Assembly: GCA_964527995.1 (NCBI GenBank)
Contig: CAZGRP010000050.1
Coordinates: 1-31,479 of the forward strand
Source: CAZGRP01 sp964527995
Lineage (GTDB): Bacteria > Zhuqueibacterota > Zhuqueibacteria > Oceanimicrobiales > CAZGRP01
Length of the DNA: 31,479 bases
Direction of reading: 5' to 3'
Part shown: positions 9,378-17,350 of the stretch, piece by piece
Position numbering within the stretch: position 1 is the first letter of the stretch
Layout of the letters: every line of letters begins with the position of its first letter
Program-made: the position numbers and the translations under genes
Notes under the pieces: model-generated
Database searches by the model: none
Seen by the model: the letters and a program-made list of their open reading frames with translations, nothing else
What the model was told of the DNA's origin: nothing

Positions 9378-10610
9378 ATGAAGTACGGTGAAGTCATAGA
9401 GATCGGCCTGGAAGGCTTGCGGGCTCACAAGCTCCGGTCGTTCCTGACCATGCTGGGCATCATCTTCGGCGTCGCCGCGGTGATCGCCATGCTCTCTATT
9501 GGCGAGGGCGCCCGGCAGGAGGCCCTGGATCAGATTCAGTTGATGGGCATCAACAACATCCTCGTCTACGATCAGCCTGTGGAAGATGTCGAGGAGGGCA
9601 AGGGCCGCAGCAACCTCTCTCTCGGCCTGACGCTGGCCGACGCTCGCGCTGTTCGCGAGACCAACCCACTGGTGGACGAAGTCGTGCCGCAGCGGCAGAT
9701 GGAGGCGGACGTCCGCTACGGAACCGAGCAGACCAAGGCCACCATCGTTGGCACCACTCCGGCCTACGCCACCATCATGAACTACTCTCCGGCCAAAGGG
9801 CGTTTTTTCTCCTACCAGGATCTGCTCGAGGTTCGCCGCGTCTGCGCCATCGGCAGCGGCGTCAAAAGGGACCTGTTCTATTTGCAGGACCCGATCGGGG
9901 AACGCATCAAGATCGGCGACGACTGGTACACCGTCGTCGGCGTCATGGAACACAAGGCCGTGCGCGCCGGCAAGGGCGGAGGCATTGTGCGCGACACGAA
10001 CCGCGACATCTACATCCCGATCACCGATGCCATGCACCGCTTTTCGCGAGCGCCCTTCGAGAGCGAGATTGACCGCATGGCCGTGCGGGTGATCGACGCC
10101 GATCGCATCCGCGAGGCGGCCAACGTTCTCAAGCACATGATGGATCGGCGCCACAACGGCGTCGACGACTACCGCATCGTTATCCCGGAAGAGTTGTTGC
10201 GCCAGCGGCAGGCCACGCAGCGGATCTTCAATATCGTCATGGGGGCGATCGCCGGCATCTCGTTGCTGGTGGGCGGCATCGGCATCATGAACATCATGCT
10301 GGCCAGCATCCTGGAGCGCACCCGCGAGATCGGCGTGCGCCGGGCCGTCGGTGCCCGCCGCCGCGACGTTCTGACCCAGTTTCTTCTCGAAGCTACGGTG
10401 CTCAGCTTCGTGGGCGGGGTGATCGGCATCCTGCTCGGTTTCGCCCTCACCAAGATCATTACGTACTACGCGGATTGGCGCACGATCGTGTCGATCCCGT
10501 CCATCGCTCTGGCTTTTGGCGTCTCCGCCGCCGTGGGCATCCTGTTCGGCTTCTATCCGGCTCGCAAGGCGGCGCTGCTGAATCCAATTGAGAGCTTGAG
10601 GTATGAGTGA
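9378..10610 (+). CDS. MacB-like ABC transporter permease (no ATPase domain)
   Basis: A 410-residue inner-membrane protein of the MacB/FtsX-like permease class. Four transmembrane segments are visible at about 18-40, 285-308, 335-357 and 374-397. The first is followed by a large periplasmic domain (MacB-PCD type). Typical motifs are LRSFLTMLGIIFGVAAVIAMLSIG, IGIMNIMLASILERTREIGVRRAVGARR and the C-terminal FYPARKAALLNPIESLRYE. E. coli MacB has an N-terminal ABC ATPase, but here the first transmembrane segment begins at residue 18, with no Walker A or signature motif in this gene or elsewhere in the window. The ATPase must therefore be supplied in trans. It lies 22 nt behind the adaptor and is followed by the TolC-like gene. 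Confidence 0.9.
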   Translation: MKYGEVIEIGLEGLRAHKLRSFLTMLGIIFGVAAVIAMLSIGEGARQEALDQIQLMGINNILVYDQPVEDVEEGKGRSNLSLGLTLADARAVRETNPLVDEVVPQRQMEADVRYGTEQTKATIVGTTPAYATIMNYSPAKGRFFSYQDLLEVRRVCAIGSGVKRDLFYLQDPIGERIKIGDDWYTVVGVMEHKAVRAGKGGGIVRDTNRDIYIPITDAMHRFSRAPFESEIDRMAVRVIDADRIREAANVLKHMMDRRHNGVDDYRIVIPEELLRQRQATQRIFNIVMGAIAGISLLVGGIGIMNIMLASILERTREIGVRRAVGARRRDVLTQFLLEATVLSFVGGVIGILLGFALTKIITYYADWRTIVSIPSIALAFGVSAAVGILFGFYPARKAALLNPIESLRYE

Positions 10611-10773
10611 TCTTCGGTGCCGGGGTTCAGGCGGAGAAGCAGGACACAGAGGGCACCGAGAGCTGGAGTTTCCGGCCTTTTGACTGAAGAGGGAAAAGCA
10701 CCGACTGGCGAGAGCGGACTACAGTGGATCCGAAAGTCTGTCAGGGTAGAGCTTGCATCAAGGGGACGCTGCG

Positions 10774-12306
10774 ATGAGAACCTTGAATGCTTTTGTAGCG
10801 TTCGTGCTGGTATTTCATCTTCTCTTGACTCAAGCCACTGCCCAGGATGGTGCCGTCGTTCTCACCCTGGAGGACGCCATCAGCCTGGCTCTGGAAAAAA
10901 GCTACAACGCTCGCAGTCTGCGCCTGCAACTGCAGCGCGCTGAGCAGAATCGGGTGGCCGCCCGCGGCCGCTTCAAGACCAGCGCGGACCTGGTACTGGA
11001 GGCGCCCAACCTCAGCGAGCAGGTGCAGGACATCCGCCTGCCCAACGAGCTGCCGCGCTACAACACCGTCGGTACGCTGCAGTGGCGAGGCCGGCTTCGG
11101 ATCAGCCAGCCGCTGCCCACCAACGGCAGCATCAGCCTCAGCTCTGACATGTACCACCGCCGCGAGTCGGTCTTCCTGGATCAGCTCAACAGGACCGACA
11201 GGGACAAGCGGTTCCTCAGTTCCTTTCGGCTGGAGTTCCAGCAACCGCTTCTGGTGCCCAACTCGCTCAAATTGAATCTTGAACGCGCCAACCTCCAGTT
11301 GGAGCAGGCGCAGCGCCAGTTTACGCGCACTCAACTCGACGTCGTCTACAACGTGACCCAGGCTTTCTACAACTTCTACCGTGCCAGGCGGCAGCTCGAG
11401 ATCGCCCAAGACGAGGTGAAGCAGCAGGAGAAGTCGTATGAGCTGGCCCGCAAGAAATACGAAGCGGGGTTGATTCCGGAGGTCGAGGCGCTGCAGATGG
11501 AGGTGGACCTGGCGCAGAGCCGCAACGCCCTTCTGGAGGCTGAGGGCAACCTGGCTCGAAGTGCCGACCAGTTCAAGATCACCGTCGGGCTTCCGCTGGA
11601 GGCGGATGTGACCGTTCGCGCTGATCTTGAATTGAGGCCGTTCGAAGTGGATGAGGCCAAGGCGATCCAGCATGGCCTCCAGCACCGCGCCGAGATTCGC
11701 GAGGGCGAGATCAACCGGCGGCTGGCCCAAATTGCCGTGCGCGAGACCGACGCCCGCACCGCGGTCAAGGGGGAAATCCGCGCTTTCTTCGACCTCACCG
11801 GTGTAAGCGATCCCTTCCTGTCGTACAACACCGGCCCGCTTTCGCTGCTCTCGTCGAGTCTCGATGACCTTCGCCGCCGGCCTCACAACCGCGGCATTCT
11901 CTTCAATCTCAGCGTGCCCATTTGGGACTCCGGTGTCAATCGGGCCGAGGTGGAGGCAGCCAAAGCATCGTTGGAGCAACGCCGCCTCGATCTGCGCGAA
12001 AGCAAGCGCCGGGTGATGCAACAGATTCGCAGCGCCATCACCCGCTTTCACGAGACGCGCAACCGCCTGAAGGCCCTGAAGAAGAGCGAGCAGGTGGCGC
12101 AGCGCAGCTACGAGATCAGCCTGGCGCGCTTCGACAACGGCGACATCACCAGCCAGGAACTGGCCCTCGACCGAGATCGCCTCACTCAGGCCCGCCTCGC
12201 CTACCTGGATGCCTACATCCAGTACCAGCTCGCCGTCGCCGACCTCAAGCGCCAGACGCTGTACGATTTCGAGAAGAACCGGAGCCTGGTGGAGGAAAGC
12301 CCGTAA
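10774..12306 (+). CDS. TolC-family outer-membrane efflux protein
   Basis: A 510-residue outer-membrane channel subunit, expected to trimerise and dock with the upstream adaptors. A signal peptide covers about the first 23 residues (ending near TQATA-QDG). VLTLEDAISLALEKSYNAR is the classical start of an outer-membrane efflux protein repeat. Two helical repeats follow, with NVTQAFYNFYRARRQLEIAQDEV in the first and GILFNLSVPIWDSGVNRAEVEAAKASLEQRR in the second. I chose ATG 10774 because AAGGGGA lies about 7 nt upstream; an in-frame TTG at 10753 has no such site. The 163-nt gap after the permease holds no clear terminator, so it may belong to the same operon. Confidence 0.88.
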   Translation: MRTLNAFVAFVLVFHLLLTQATAQDGAVVLTLEDAISLALEKSYNARSLRLQLQRAEQNRVAARGRFKTSADLVLEAPNLSEQVQDIRLPNELPRYNTVGTLQWRGRLRISQPLPTNGSISLSSDMYHRRESVFLDQLNRTDRDKRFLSSFRLEFQQPLLVPNSLKLNLERANLQLEQAQRQFTRTQLDVVYNVTQAFYNFYRARRQLEIAQDEVKQQEKSYELARKKYEAGLIPEVEALQMEVDLAQSRNALLEAEGNLARSADQFKITVGLPLEADVTVRADLELRPFEVDEAKAIQHGLQHRAEIREGEINRRLAQIAVRETDARTAVKGEIRAFFDLTGVSDPFLSYNTGPLSLLSSSLDDLRRRPHNRGILFNLSVPIWDSGVNRAEVEAAKASLEQRRLDLRESKRRVMQQIRSAITRFHETRNRLKALKKSEQVAQRSYEISLARFDNGDITSQELALDRDRLTQARLAYLDAYIQYQLAVADLKRQTLYDFEKNRSLVEESP

Positions 12307-12326
12307 CCCCAGGCGGCCATGCCTCA

Positions 12327-12343
12327 CCACGGATGCTCACGGA
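12327..12343 (+). repeat. Degenerate CCACGGA...CACGGA intergenic motif, copy 1
   Basis: Reads CCACGGATGCTCACGGA and matches 29270-29286 at 14 of 17 positions. Both copies lie in gaps just behind an operon end. Looser CACAGAG/CACCGA versions occur near 10653-10670 and 14875-14900. Its function is unknown. Confidence 0.35.
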
Positions 12344-12549
12344 AGGCATTGTTGAACGATTCGTAATCCGGCAGAGACGAACCGCAACTCTGAAGCAGGG
12401 CAGCCAAGGTGGACTCCCGCGACAACCAATGACCAATGACCGGAGTGCGACCGCGGATGTCCACAGACGGTTGCGGACATTCACGAACCCGCCCCCACTC
12501 CAACGCGACGACTAACCCCGCACCCACGAACCACGCCCCCAATTTCTCC

Positions 12550-12578
12550 TTGACAAACCAGCAAAAAATTGATATACT
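12550..12578 (+). promoter_or_regulatory. Sigma70-type promoter for FAH-family gene
   Basis: Perfect -35 TTGACA at 12550-12555, a 17-nt spacer and -10 TATACT at 12573-12578. Transcription should start near 12585, giving a leader of about 45 nt to ATG 12630. It is the strongest housekeeping-type promoter in the window and separates the efflux block from the catabolic block. Confidence 0.8.
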
Positions 12579-12629
12579 GCAACGCCTTTCCGTGACTTCA
12601 GGATGACCAGCAAGCCAACCAGGAGGCAG

Positions 12630-13544
12630 ATGAAAGTATTCTCCTTCAGCACCGAGACGGGGCAGGTACAGATCGGGCTGGATGTCGACAGCGATCGCTA
12701 CAACTTCACGCGGCTGTGGGACGCGTATAAGAGCATTCAATCAGGCGGCAAAGGGCCTGATTTTTCATTTTTGCAGATCATGGTGGAGCTGGATTTCTTC
12801 TCGCGCCGAATTTTTGAAGAGGTGCTGAACAGCGTCAGGCGGATCCAGCCGCTGGAGGATTTCCGCATCGAAGGCCGGTTCGAATGGCAGGTGCCGCTCA
12901 GCCGACCGCAGAAGATCCTGGCCATCGGTCGCAACTACGAGGCCCACGCCCGCGAGGGAGGCGCCGAAGTGCCCGAAGAACCGATCTTCTTCGCCAAAGC
13001 GCCTTCGGCCTTGTTAGCTCACGAGGGCGAGATCCAGATTCCTGCGGACATCGGCCGCGTCGACCACGAGGTGGAGCTGGCGGTGGTAATCGGCAAGACG
13101 GCTCAGCGCGTCACCGCCGAGGACGCCATGGACCATGTGGCCGGCTACACCATCGTCAACGACGTTACCGCCCGGGCCATGCAAAAGAAGGACATCCAGG
13201 CAGGCAGGCCGTGGTTCAGGTCGAAGAGCTTCGACACCTTCTGTCCTATGGGGCCCTATCTGATCCCGCACGACGCCGTTCAAGATCCCCATGATCTCGA
13301 ACTGACCTTGTGGGTGAACGGTGAGGTCAAACAGCACGCCTCCACCCAAGATATGGTCTTCAGCATCCCAGTCCTCATCGAGTACCTGTCGCGCCACATG
13401 ACCCTCTCGCCGGGCGACATCATTGCAACGGGCACGCCGGAGGGCGTCAGCGAGCTCAAGCCGGGTGATCGGGTGGAGTGCGAGGTGACCGGGCTCGGGC
13501 GACTGCGGAACCGGGTGGTGGCGCTGGAGGCCACGGGTTCGTAG
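12630..13544 (+). CDS. Fumarylacetoacetate hydrolase (FAH) family protein
   Basis: A 304-residue cytoplasmic enzyme of the FAH superfamily. Members are metal-dependent and cleave or isomerise diketo acids, for example acylpyruvate or homoprotocatechuate-pathway intermediates. Evidence is the block ILAIGRNYEAHA, EPIFFAKAPSALL, the metal ligands Glu147 and Glu149 in DHEVELAVVIGK and Asp178 in VNDVTARAMQ, then RSKSFDTFCPMGPYL and the closing IIATGTPEGV. The first 90 residues form the variable N-terminal domain. An in-frame ATG at 12603 is possible, but AGGAGG at 12621-12626 favours ATG 12630, although the spacing of 3 nt is short. The substrate is not decided by sequence. Decarboxylase, hydrolase and isomerase activities all occur in the family. 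Confidence 0.88.
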   Translation: MKVFSFSTETGQVQIGLDVDSDRYNFTRLWDAYKSIQSGGKGPDFSFLQIMVELDFFSRRIFEEVLNSVRRIQPLEDFRIEGRFEWQVPLSRPQKILAIGRNYEAHAREGGAEVPEEPIFFAKAPSALLAHEGEIQIPADIGRVDHEVELAVVIGKTAQRVTAEDAMDHVAGYTIVNDVTARAMQKKDIQAGRPWFRSKSFDTFCPMGPYLIPHDAVQDPHDLELTLWVNGEVKQHASTQDMVFSIPVLIEYLSRHMTLSPGDIIATGTPEGVSELKPGDRVECEVTGLGRLRNRVVALEATGS

Positions 13545-13700
13545 GCGTCTCGTGTCGCCAACGGATCGAACGGCCGACGGAGCGCATGCCCTGGCTTTCC
13601 AGTGGTCGGCGGCGTCAGTTCGCCGGGCCGGGGCGACATCGAGAGGTTGTTGATTCCGGTGTGCCGAATCGTTCTTAGTGGCTAAAGTGGAGACTCTACG

Positions 13701-14870
13701 ATGCGCTTTCGCATCCTGCTTGCTGTCTTGTTTGCGTCTATCGCTATGAGCGGCGACGCCGGCCGCGCCCAGGATCGCCACGATCTGGCGGCCGACCTCA
13801 AAACGTTTGCCGAAGCCTCGGGAGTTGCCGGGTACGAAGACGAGGCCAGAGGAGTGTTGCTCTCCCTGCTGCCCGATGAAGTGTCCCCGAAGGTGGACGA
13901 AATGGGTAATGTCGTCGTCACCCTCGGCGACGGTTCACCGCACACGGTGGTGATCTGCCACTACGATGAGATGGGGTACGTGGTTACGCGCATCACCGAA
14001 GAGGGCTTCCTGCGAGTCTCCCGTATCGGCAACTTCCCTGAGTCGCCCTTCTATGACTTGTTTCACGAAGGACAGCTGCTACAACTAATCACGCCGCGAG
14101 GCAAGTTGCCGGCTGCGGCGGTGGTCACGAGCGTGCATCTGCGCGGCAAACGGCCGCAGCGTTTCTCGGTCGAGGACATGTGGATCGACGTCGGTGCGAA
14201 TTCTGCCGAGGAAGCAAGGAAACTGGGAGTGGACCTGTTGCAGCCGCTGCAGGTCTTCAAGGAGGTCCGTCGCCTCGGCAGCCACCGCATCGCTGGTCCG
14301 GCCGTCGGCGATCGCTTCGGGGCGCTGGCGATGGTGGAGGCCCTCCGCCGGCTCCAGCGGGCACCGCTGGCAGGCACGGTTACCTTCGCGTGGACGGTTC
14401 AGGGGAATCTCCTGAGTCGTGGCTATGGGGCTGGGGCCGTCACCGGTCGTGGGGCGCGTAGAGTGGCCACAGCCCTGGCGTCGGCGGCGGGCGAGCCGGT
14501 CCGGGTGCTTGTCGTGGATCGCTTCGTGCCACGGATGGATGCCGGGCGAAAGCTGACCTTCCCGCAGGGTGAACTCGGTAAGGGAGTGTTACTGTCGGCA
14601 GCCGGCGCCGGCTCCGGGTACAGCAGCACGTTGTTGGAGCGTGCCCGGGAGGTGGCTCGTCGCGCCGGTGTGCCGGTGCAACTCAGTCTGTCCGGCGGTG
14701 CCAACGCCGCCGCAGCTTTTTCAGGCGATCGGGTTCAGAGGCTCGCCCTCGGTGTGCCGGTGCGATACTCAGGCACGGACGTGGAGATGATCGACCTGCG
14801 CGACCTGCAAGGCCTGAGCAAGCTGGTCGCTGCTCTCGTGCGGGGGGAGGGAGACGCTGAAGAATACTAA
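13701..14870 (+). CDS. M42-like peptidase homologue, probably catalytically inactive, exported
   Basis: A 389-residue protein with the M42 (glutamyl/leucyl aminopeptidase) fold and a signal peptide (about 1-25, ending GRA-QD). Active M42 enzymes bind two metals through His, a bridging Asp, Glu, Asp and His, with a Glu base. Aligned to its neighbour at 14966, this protein keeps His87 (CHYDEMG) and Asp273 (VVDRF). It has Gly203 instead of the bridging Asp (VGDRFG against MDDRMG), Gly235-Asn236 instead of the Glu-Glu pair (VQGNL against VQEEV), and Gly358 instead of the final His (RYSGTDVE against RYSHSAVE). Most metal ligands and the base are gone although the frame is intact. I infer a pseudoenzyme, perhaps a structural or regulatory partner of its paralogue. 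GGAG precedes the ATG by about 9 nt. Confidence 0.82.
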   Translation: MRFRILLAVLFASIAMSGDAGRAQDRHDLAADLKTFAEASGVAGYEDEARGVLLSLLPDEVSPKVDEMGNVVVTLGDGSPHTVVICHYDEMGYVVTRITEEGFLRVSRIGNFPESPFYDLFHEGQLLQLITPRGKLPAAAVVTSVHLRGKRPQRFSVEDMWIDVGANSAEEARKLGVDLLQPLQVFKEVRRLGSHRIAGPAVGDRFGALAMVEALRRLQRAPLAGTVTFAWTVQGNLLSRGYGAGAVTGRGARRVATALASAAGEPVRVLVVDRFVPRMDAGRKLTFPQGELGKGVLLSAAGAGSGYSSTLLERAREVARRAGVPVQLSLSGGANAAAAFSGDRVQRLALGVPVRYSGTDVEMIDLRDLQGLSKLVAALVRGEGDAEEY

Positions 14871-14915
14871 AAAACGCCGAGGAACACCGAAGGGCACCGC
14901 CGTAGCCGAAAGAAG

Positions 14916-14943
14916 CTGACAACAAAGGCGGAGCGGGTATACC
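14916..14943 (+). promoter_or_regulatory. Possible sigma70-type promoter before second M42 gene
   Basis: CTGACA (14916-14921), a 16-nt spacer and TATACC (14938-14943) lie in the 95-nt gap between the two M42 genes. The hexamers are 5/6 and 4-5/6 matches and the predicted transcript start would be about 15 nt before the ATG. This could allow the active paralogue to be expressed separately. Confidence 0.4.
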
Positions 14944-14965
14944 AACAACGGGGCAGAGCGATACC

Positions 14966-16084
14966 ATGAAGAAGCTATTCACGTGGGCACTGGCGTTCTG
15001 GGCAATCATGATGGGCTGCACCAGCCCTTCGACTCTGTCGCAACAGGAGGATGAGGCCCTGAGTGTGCTCGAGCGCCTGGTCCGGACGCCCGGTGTCTCA
15101 GGCCATGAACAGGCGGTGCGCGACACCGTGCGCAGCATGCTGCCGTCCTGGGCCGAACCGCAGGTCGACGAGGCGGGAAATCTGATCGTCACTCTCGGCG
15201 AGGGCGATCCTCACCTGCTGTTTATCGCCCACATGGACGAGATCGGCTTCGAAGTCAGTGAGATTCTCGCCGACGGCTCGTTGCTGTTGCGCCAGCGCGG
15301 CGGCTTCCTGCCGTCTCTCTACCGCGGTCGCGAGATGGTCGTGACTACCGCTGGAGGGCCGGTGCCGGGAGTGATGGCGCCGCCCCCGGGCTACCGGGAT
15401 CGGCAGACCACCGAGGCGGACTTCCGCACGGCTCCATGGCGTCTCGACGTGGGGACCGACAGCAGATCGGAGACCGAAATGCTGGGGATCGCCGTGGGAG
15501 ATCCGGTCACTGTACCGAAGCGCTTCAACCGGCTCGGCCGACATCGTGCCGTGGCCCGATCCATGGACGACCGCATGGGAAGTGCGGCCCTGCTGCTGGC
15601 GACTCGCCTGCTGCGGCCACCTCGCCTGCGCCGCAAGGTGACCTTCGTCTGGTCCGTGCAGGAAGAAGTCGGGCTGGACGGGGCCAAGGTTGTGGCCGCT
15701 CATCTGCGGCCCGACTTCGTCTTCGCCGTCGATACCTTTGTCAGTTCCGATTCACCCCGCGAGAGCCGACGTTTCGCCTATGCACCCGTCGGGCGTGGCG
15801 CCGTGGTGCGGGCCGTCGACAACAGCAACATCACCCGGCTGAGCCTTGTCAGAGAGGTGATCGACATCGCACGCCGCCGCAGAATTCCCTTGCAGTACGG
15901 CCAGACCGGCGGCGGCAACGACGGCGCCGTTTTCGTGCCCTACGGCGTTCCCGACATCCCCCTGGCCTTCCCAGCACGCTACAGCCACTCAGCGGTCGAG
16001 ACGATCGATGCGCGCGATCTGGTCTCCCTCAGCCATTTGATCGCCGAGCTTGCCCGGAGCTTCACGGGTTCCCGCACACCATAG
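14966..16084 (+). CDS. M42-family aminopeptidase, exported (probable lipoprotein)
   Basis: A 372-residue metallo-aminopeptidase of family M42, whose members release N-terminal residues from peptides and often form dodecameric shells. All active-site elements are present: His89 in AHMDEIGF, Asp201-Asp202 in MDDRMG, catalytic and ligand Glu233-Glu234 in VQEEVG, Asp256 in AVDTF, the GGGNDGAVF loop, and His341 in RYSHSAVE. The N-terminus is a hydrophobic signal ending in MMGC at residues 15-18, a weak lipobox, so it may be membrane-anchored. Characterised M42 enzymes are mostly cytoplasmic, which makes export notable. It follows the inactive-looking paralogue by 95 nt. Substrate preference cannot be read from the sequence. 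Confidence 0.88.
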   Translation: MKKLFTWALAFWAIMMGCTSPSTLSQQEDEALSVLERLVRTPGVSGHEQAVRDTVRSMLPSWAEPQVDEAGNLIVTLGEGDPHLLFIAHMDEIGFEVSEILADGSLLLRQRGGFLPSLYRGREMVVTTAGGPVPGVMAPPPGYRDRQTTEADFRTAPWRLDVGTDSRSETEMLGIAVGDPVTVPKRFNRLGRHRAVARSMDDRMGSAALLLATRLLRPPRLRRKVTFVWSVQEEVGLDGAKVVAAHLRPDFVFAVDTFVSSDSPRESRRFAYAPVGRGAVVRAVDNSNITRLSLVREVIDIARRRRIPLQYGQTGGGNDGAVFVPYGVPDIPLAFPARYSHSAVETIDARDLVSLSHLIAELARSFTGSRTP

Positions 16085-16109
16085 GGCGAGGCGCGATCCG
16101 GGCGGTTCG

Positions 16110-16262
16110 GGGTTGTCTGAAAAAGTGAGAAAGAGTGTCGATTTGTCATTCCTGCGAAGCTTGTCCTTGCGAAAGCGGGGAGCAGGAATTCAGAAAGATG
16201 AGCTTGTTATAGATTCCCGCGTGCGTGGGAATGACAAAAAGAGTAAGCCTTTGAGACAGCCC
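16110..16262. mobile_element. MITE-like palindromic element with nested REP hairpin
   Basis: A non-coding 153-bp block between the M42 and asparaginase genes. Its ends are inverted repeats: GGGTTGTCTGAAA at 16110-16122 against TTTGAGACAGCCC at 16250-16262, with 11 of 13 paired. Inside, TTTGTCATTCC (16142-16152) pairs perfectly with GGAATGACAAA (16228-16238). Further in, ATTCCCGC-GTGC-GTGGGAAT (16213-16232) forms its own hairpin. There is no transposase frame and I see no clear target duplication. It is best explained as a miniature transposable element or a composite REP element. Confidence 0.55.
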
Positions 16263-16293
16263 ACGCGGGTGGAATCGGACGAAATCGGAAAGG

Positions 16294-17289
16294 ATGAGAA
16301 AAATCAAAAGGGTCCAGCTTGTTTTCACTGGAGGCACCATCTCGATGAGATATGACGCGGAGCTGGGTGCGGCTGTGCCTATGTTCCGCGGCCATGAAAT
16401 TGTCGAAAAAATCCCCGGGCTGGAAAAGATCGCCGACTTCGAGATCGACGATTTCGCCATGTTGCCCGGCCCGCATATGACGCCCAGCAAGATGCTGGAA
16501 CTGGCGCAGCGGGTGCGCAACCATCTTCAGCGCCCGGAGATCGATGGCGTGGTCATCAGCCATGGAACCGATACACTCGAAGAAACCGCATTCCTTCTGG
16601 ACCTGGTCTTGTCGGATGCCAAACCTGTGGTGTTGGTCGGGGCCATGCGCACCAGTTCCGACTTGAGCTGGGACGGCCCCGCAAACCTGGCAGAGGCCAT
16701 GCGCATCGCGGCCGCTGCCGAGGCCCGAGACCGCGGCGTGATGGTGGCCTTGAGTTCTGCCATCCACGCCGCCAGCGAGGTCACCAAGATGCACACCGAA
16801 TCAGTGGACACCTTCCAGTCACCCGACTTCGGGCCGCTCGGGCTGGTGGAACGGGACCGTGTTCTTTTCTATCGCCGTCCCGTCAGGCGCTTGCATGTGG
16901 ATCCGCGACATCTCGAAGCGCGGGTGCCGTTGCTGAGAATGCACGCTGGAGCCGACGATCGGTCGTTGCGCTGGTGTCTCGAAGACGGCGCCGAGGGCAT
17001 CGTGATCGAGGCGTTGGGTCGTGGCAATGTGCCGCCGGCGGTGTTGCCGGGCGTCGAGGCCGCGACATCGCGAGGCGTGCCTATCGTGATCGTCTCCAGG
17101 TGTCCTGGCGGACGCGTACTCGATACCTACGGGTACCCCGGTGGAGGTAAGGAGTTGCGGCGCCTGGGGGTCATCTTTGGTGGCTTTCTGTCGGGACCGA
17201 AGGCGCGTCTTGCACTCATGGCGGGACTCGGGGCCGGATGGTCCATTGAGCAGATCCGAAGTCTGTTCGAGGAAGGACTCTACGACTGA
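16294..17289 (+). CDS. L-asparaginase (type I/II family), cytoplasmic
   Basis: A 331-residue asparaginase-family amidohydrolase that converts asparagine to aspartate and ammonia. The nucleophile Thr12 lies in FTGGTIS. The second active-site set is Thr92-Asp93 in SHGTDT together with Lys165 in EVTKMHTESVDTF. VGAMRTSSDLSWDGPANL is also typical. There is no signal peptide, so it should act in the cytoplasm, unlike the exported peptidases around it; ammonia and aspartate from imported peptides would be its likely output. GGAAAGG touches the ATG, leaving almost no spacer, so the ribosome site is unusual. The gene begins 31 nt behind the MITE-like element. Side activity on glutamine cannot be excluded. 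Confidence 0.88.
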   Translation: MRKIKRVQLVFTGGTISMRYDAELGAAVPMFRGHEIVEKIPGLEKIADFEIDDFAMLPGPHMTPSKMLELAQRVRNHLQRPEIDGVVISHGTDTLEETAFLLDLVLSDAKPVVLVGAMRTSSDLSWDGPANLAEAMRIAAAAEARDRGVMVALSSAIHAASEVTKMHTESVDTFQSPDFGPLGLVERDRVLFYRRPVRRLHVDPRHLEARVPLLRMHAGADDRSLRWCLEDGAEGIVIEALGRGNVPPAVLPGVEAATSRGVPIVIVSRCPGGRVLDTYGYPGGGKELRRLGVIFGGFLSGPKARLALMAGLGAGWSIEQIRSLFEEGLYD

Positions 17290-17350
17290 GCGGCAGCGGC
17301 CGGGACTCGGCACGACCGAGAAATGGGACTCACAGGACGGAGGAGGGACC

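Larger units (their letters stand above)
12307..12629. other. Intergenic region, about 320 nt, with promoter
   Basis: No convincing gene. The first half carries a 17-nt motif shared with 29270-29286 (see 12327-12343) and a Cys/Pro-codon-poor, C-rich tract. No hairpin-plus-T terminator is visible behind the TolC-like gene. The second half holds a near-consensus sigma70 promoter (12550-12578) for the next gene. Confidence 0.6.

Noticed and set aside
10741..12330. 529-codon open frame on the minus strand opposite the TolC-like gene
   Set aside because: The + strand frame has a signal peptide, family motifs and a ribosome site. Long antisense frames are expected in GC-rich coding DNA and this one shows no family features.
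13701..14870. Sequencing error or frameshift as cause of the missing M42 residues
   Set aside because: The substitutions are scattered, the frame is intact and flanking residues align well, so point errors at each active-site position are unlikely.
17141..17350. Upstream extension of the S8 frame into the asparaginase gene
   Set aside because: The extension is out-of-frame asparaginase code; ATG 17351 has a strong ribosome site and begins a signal peptide.
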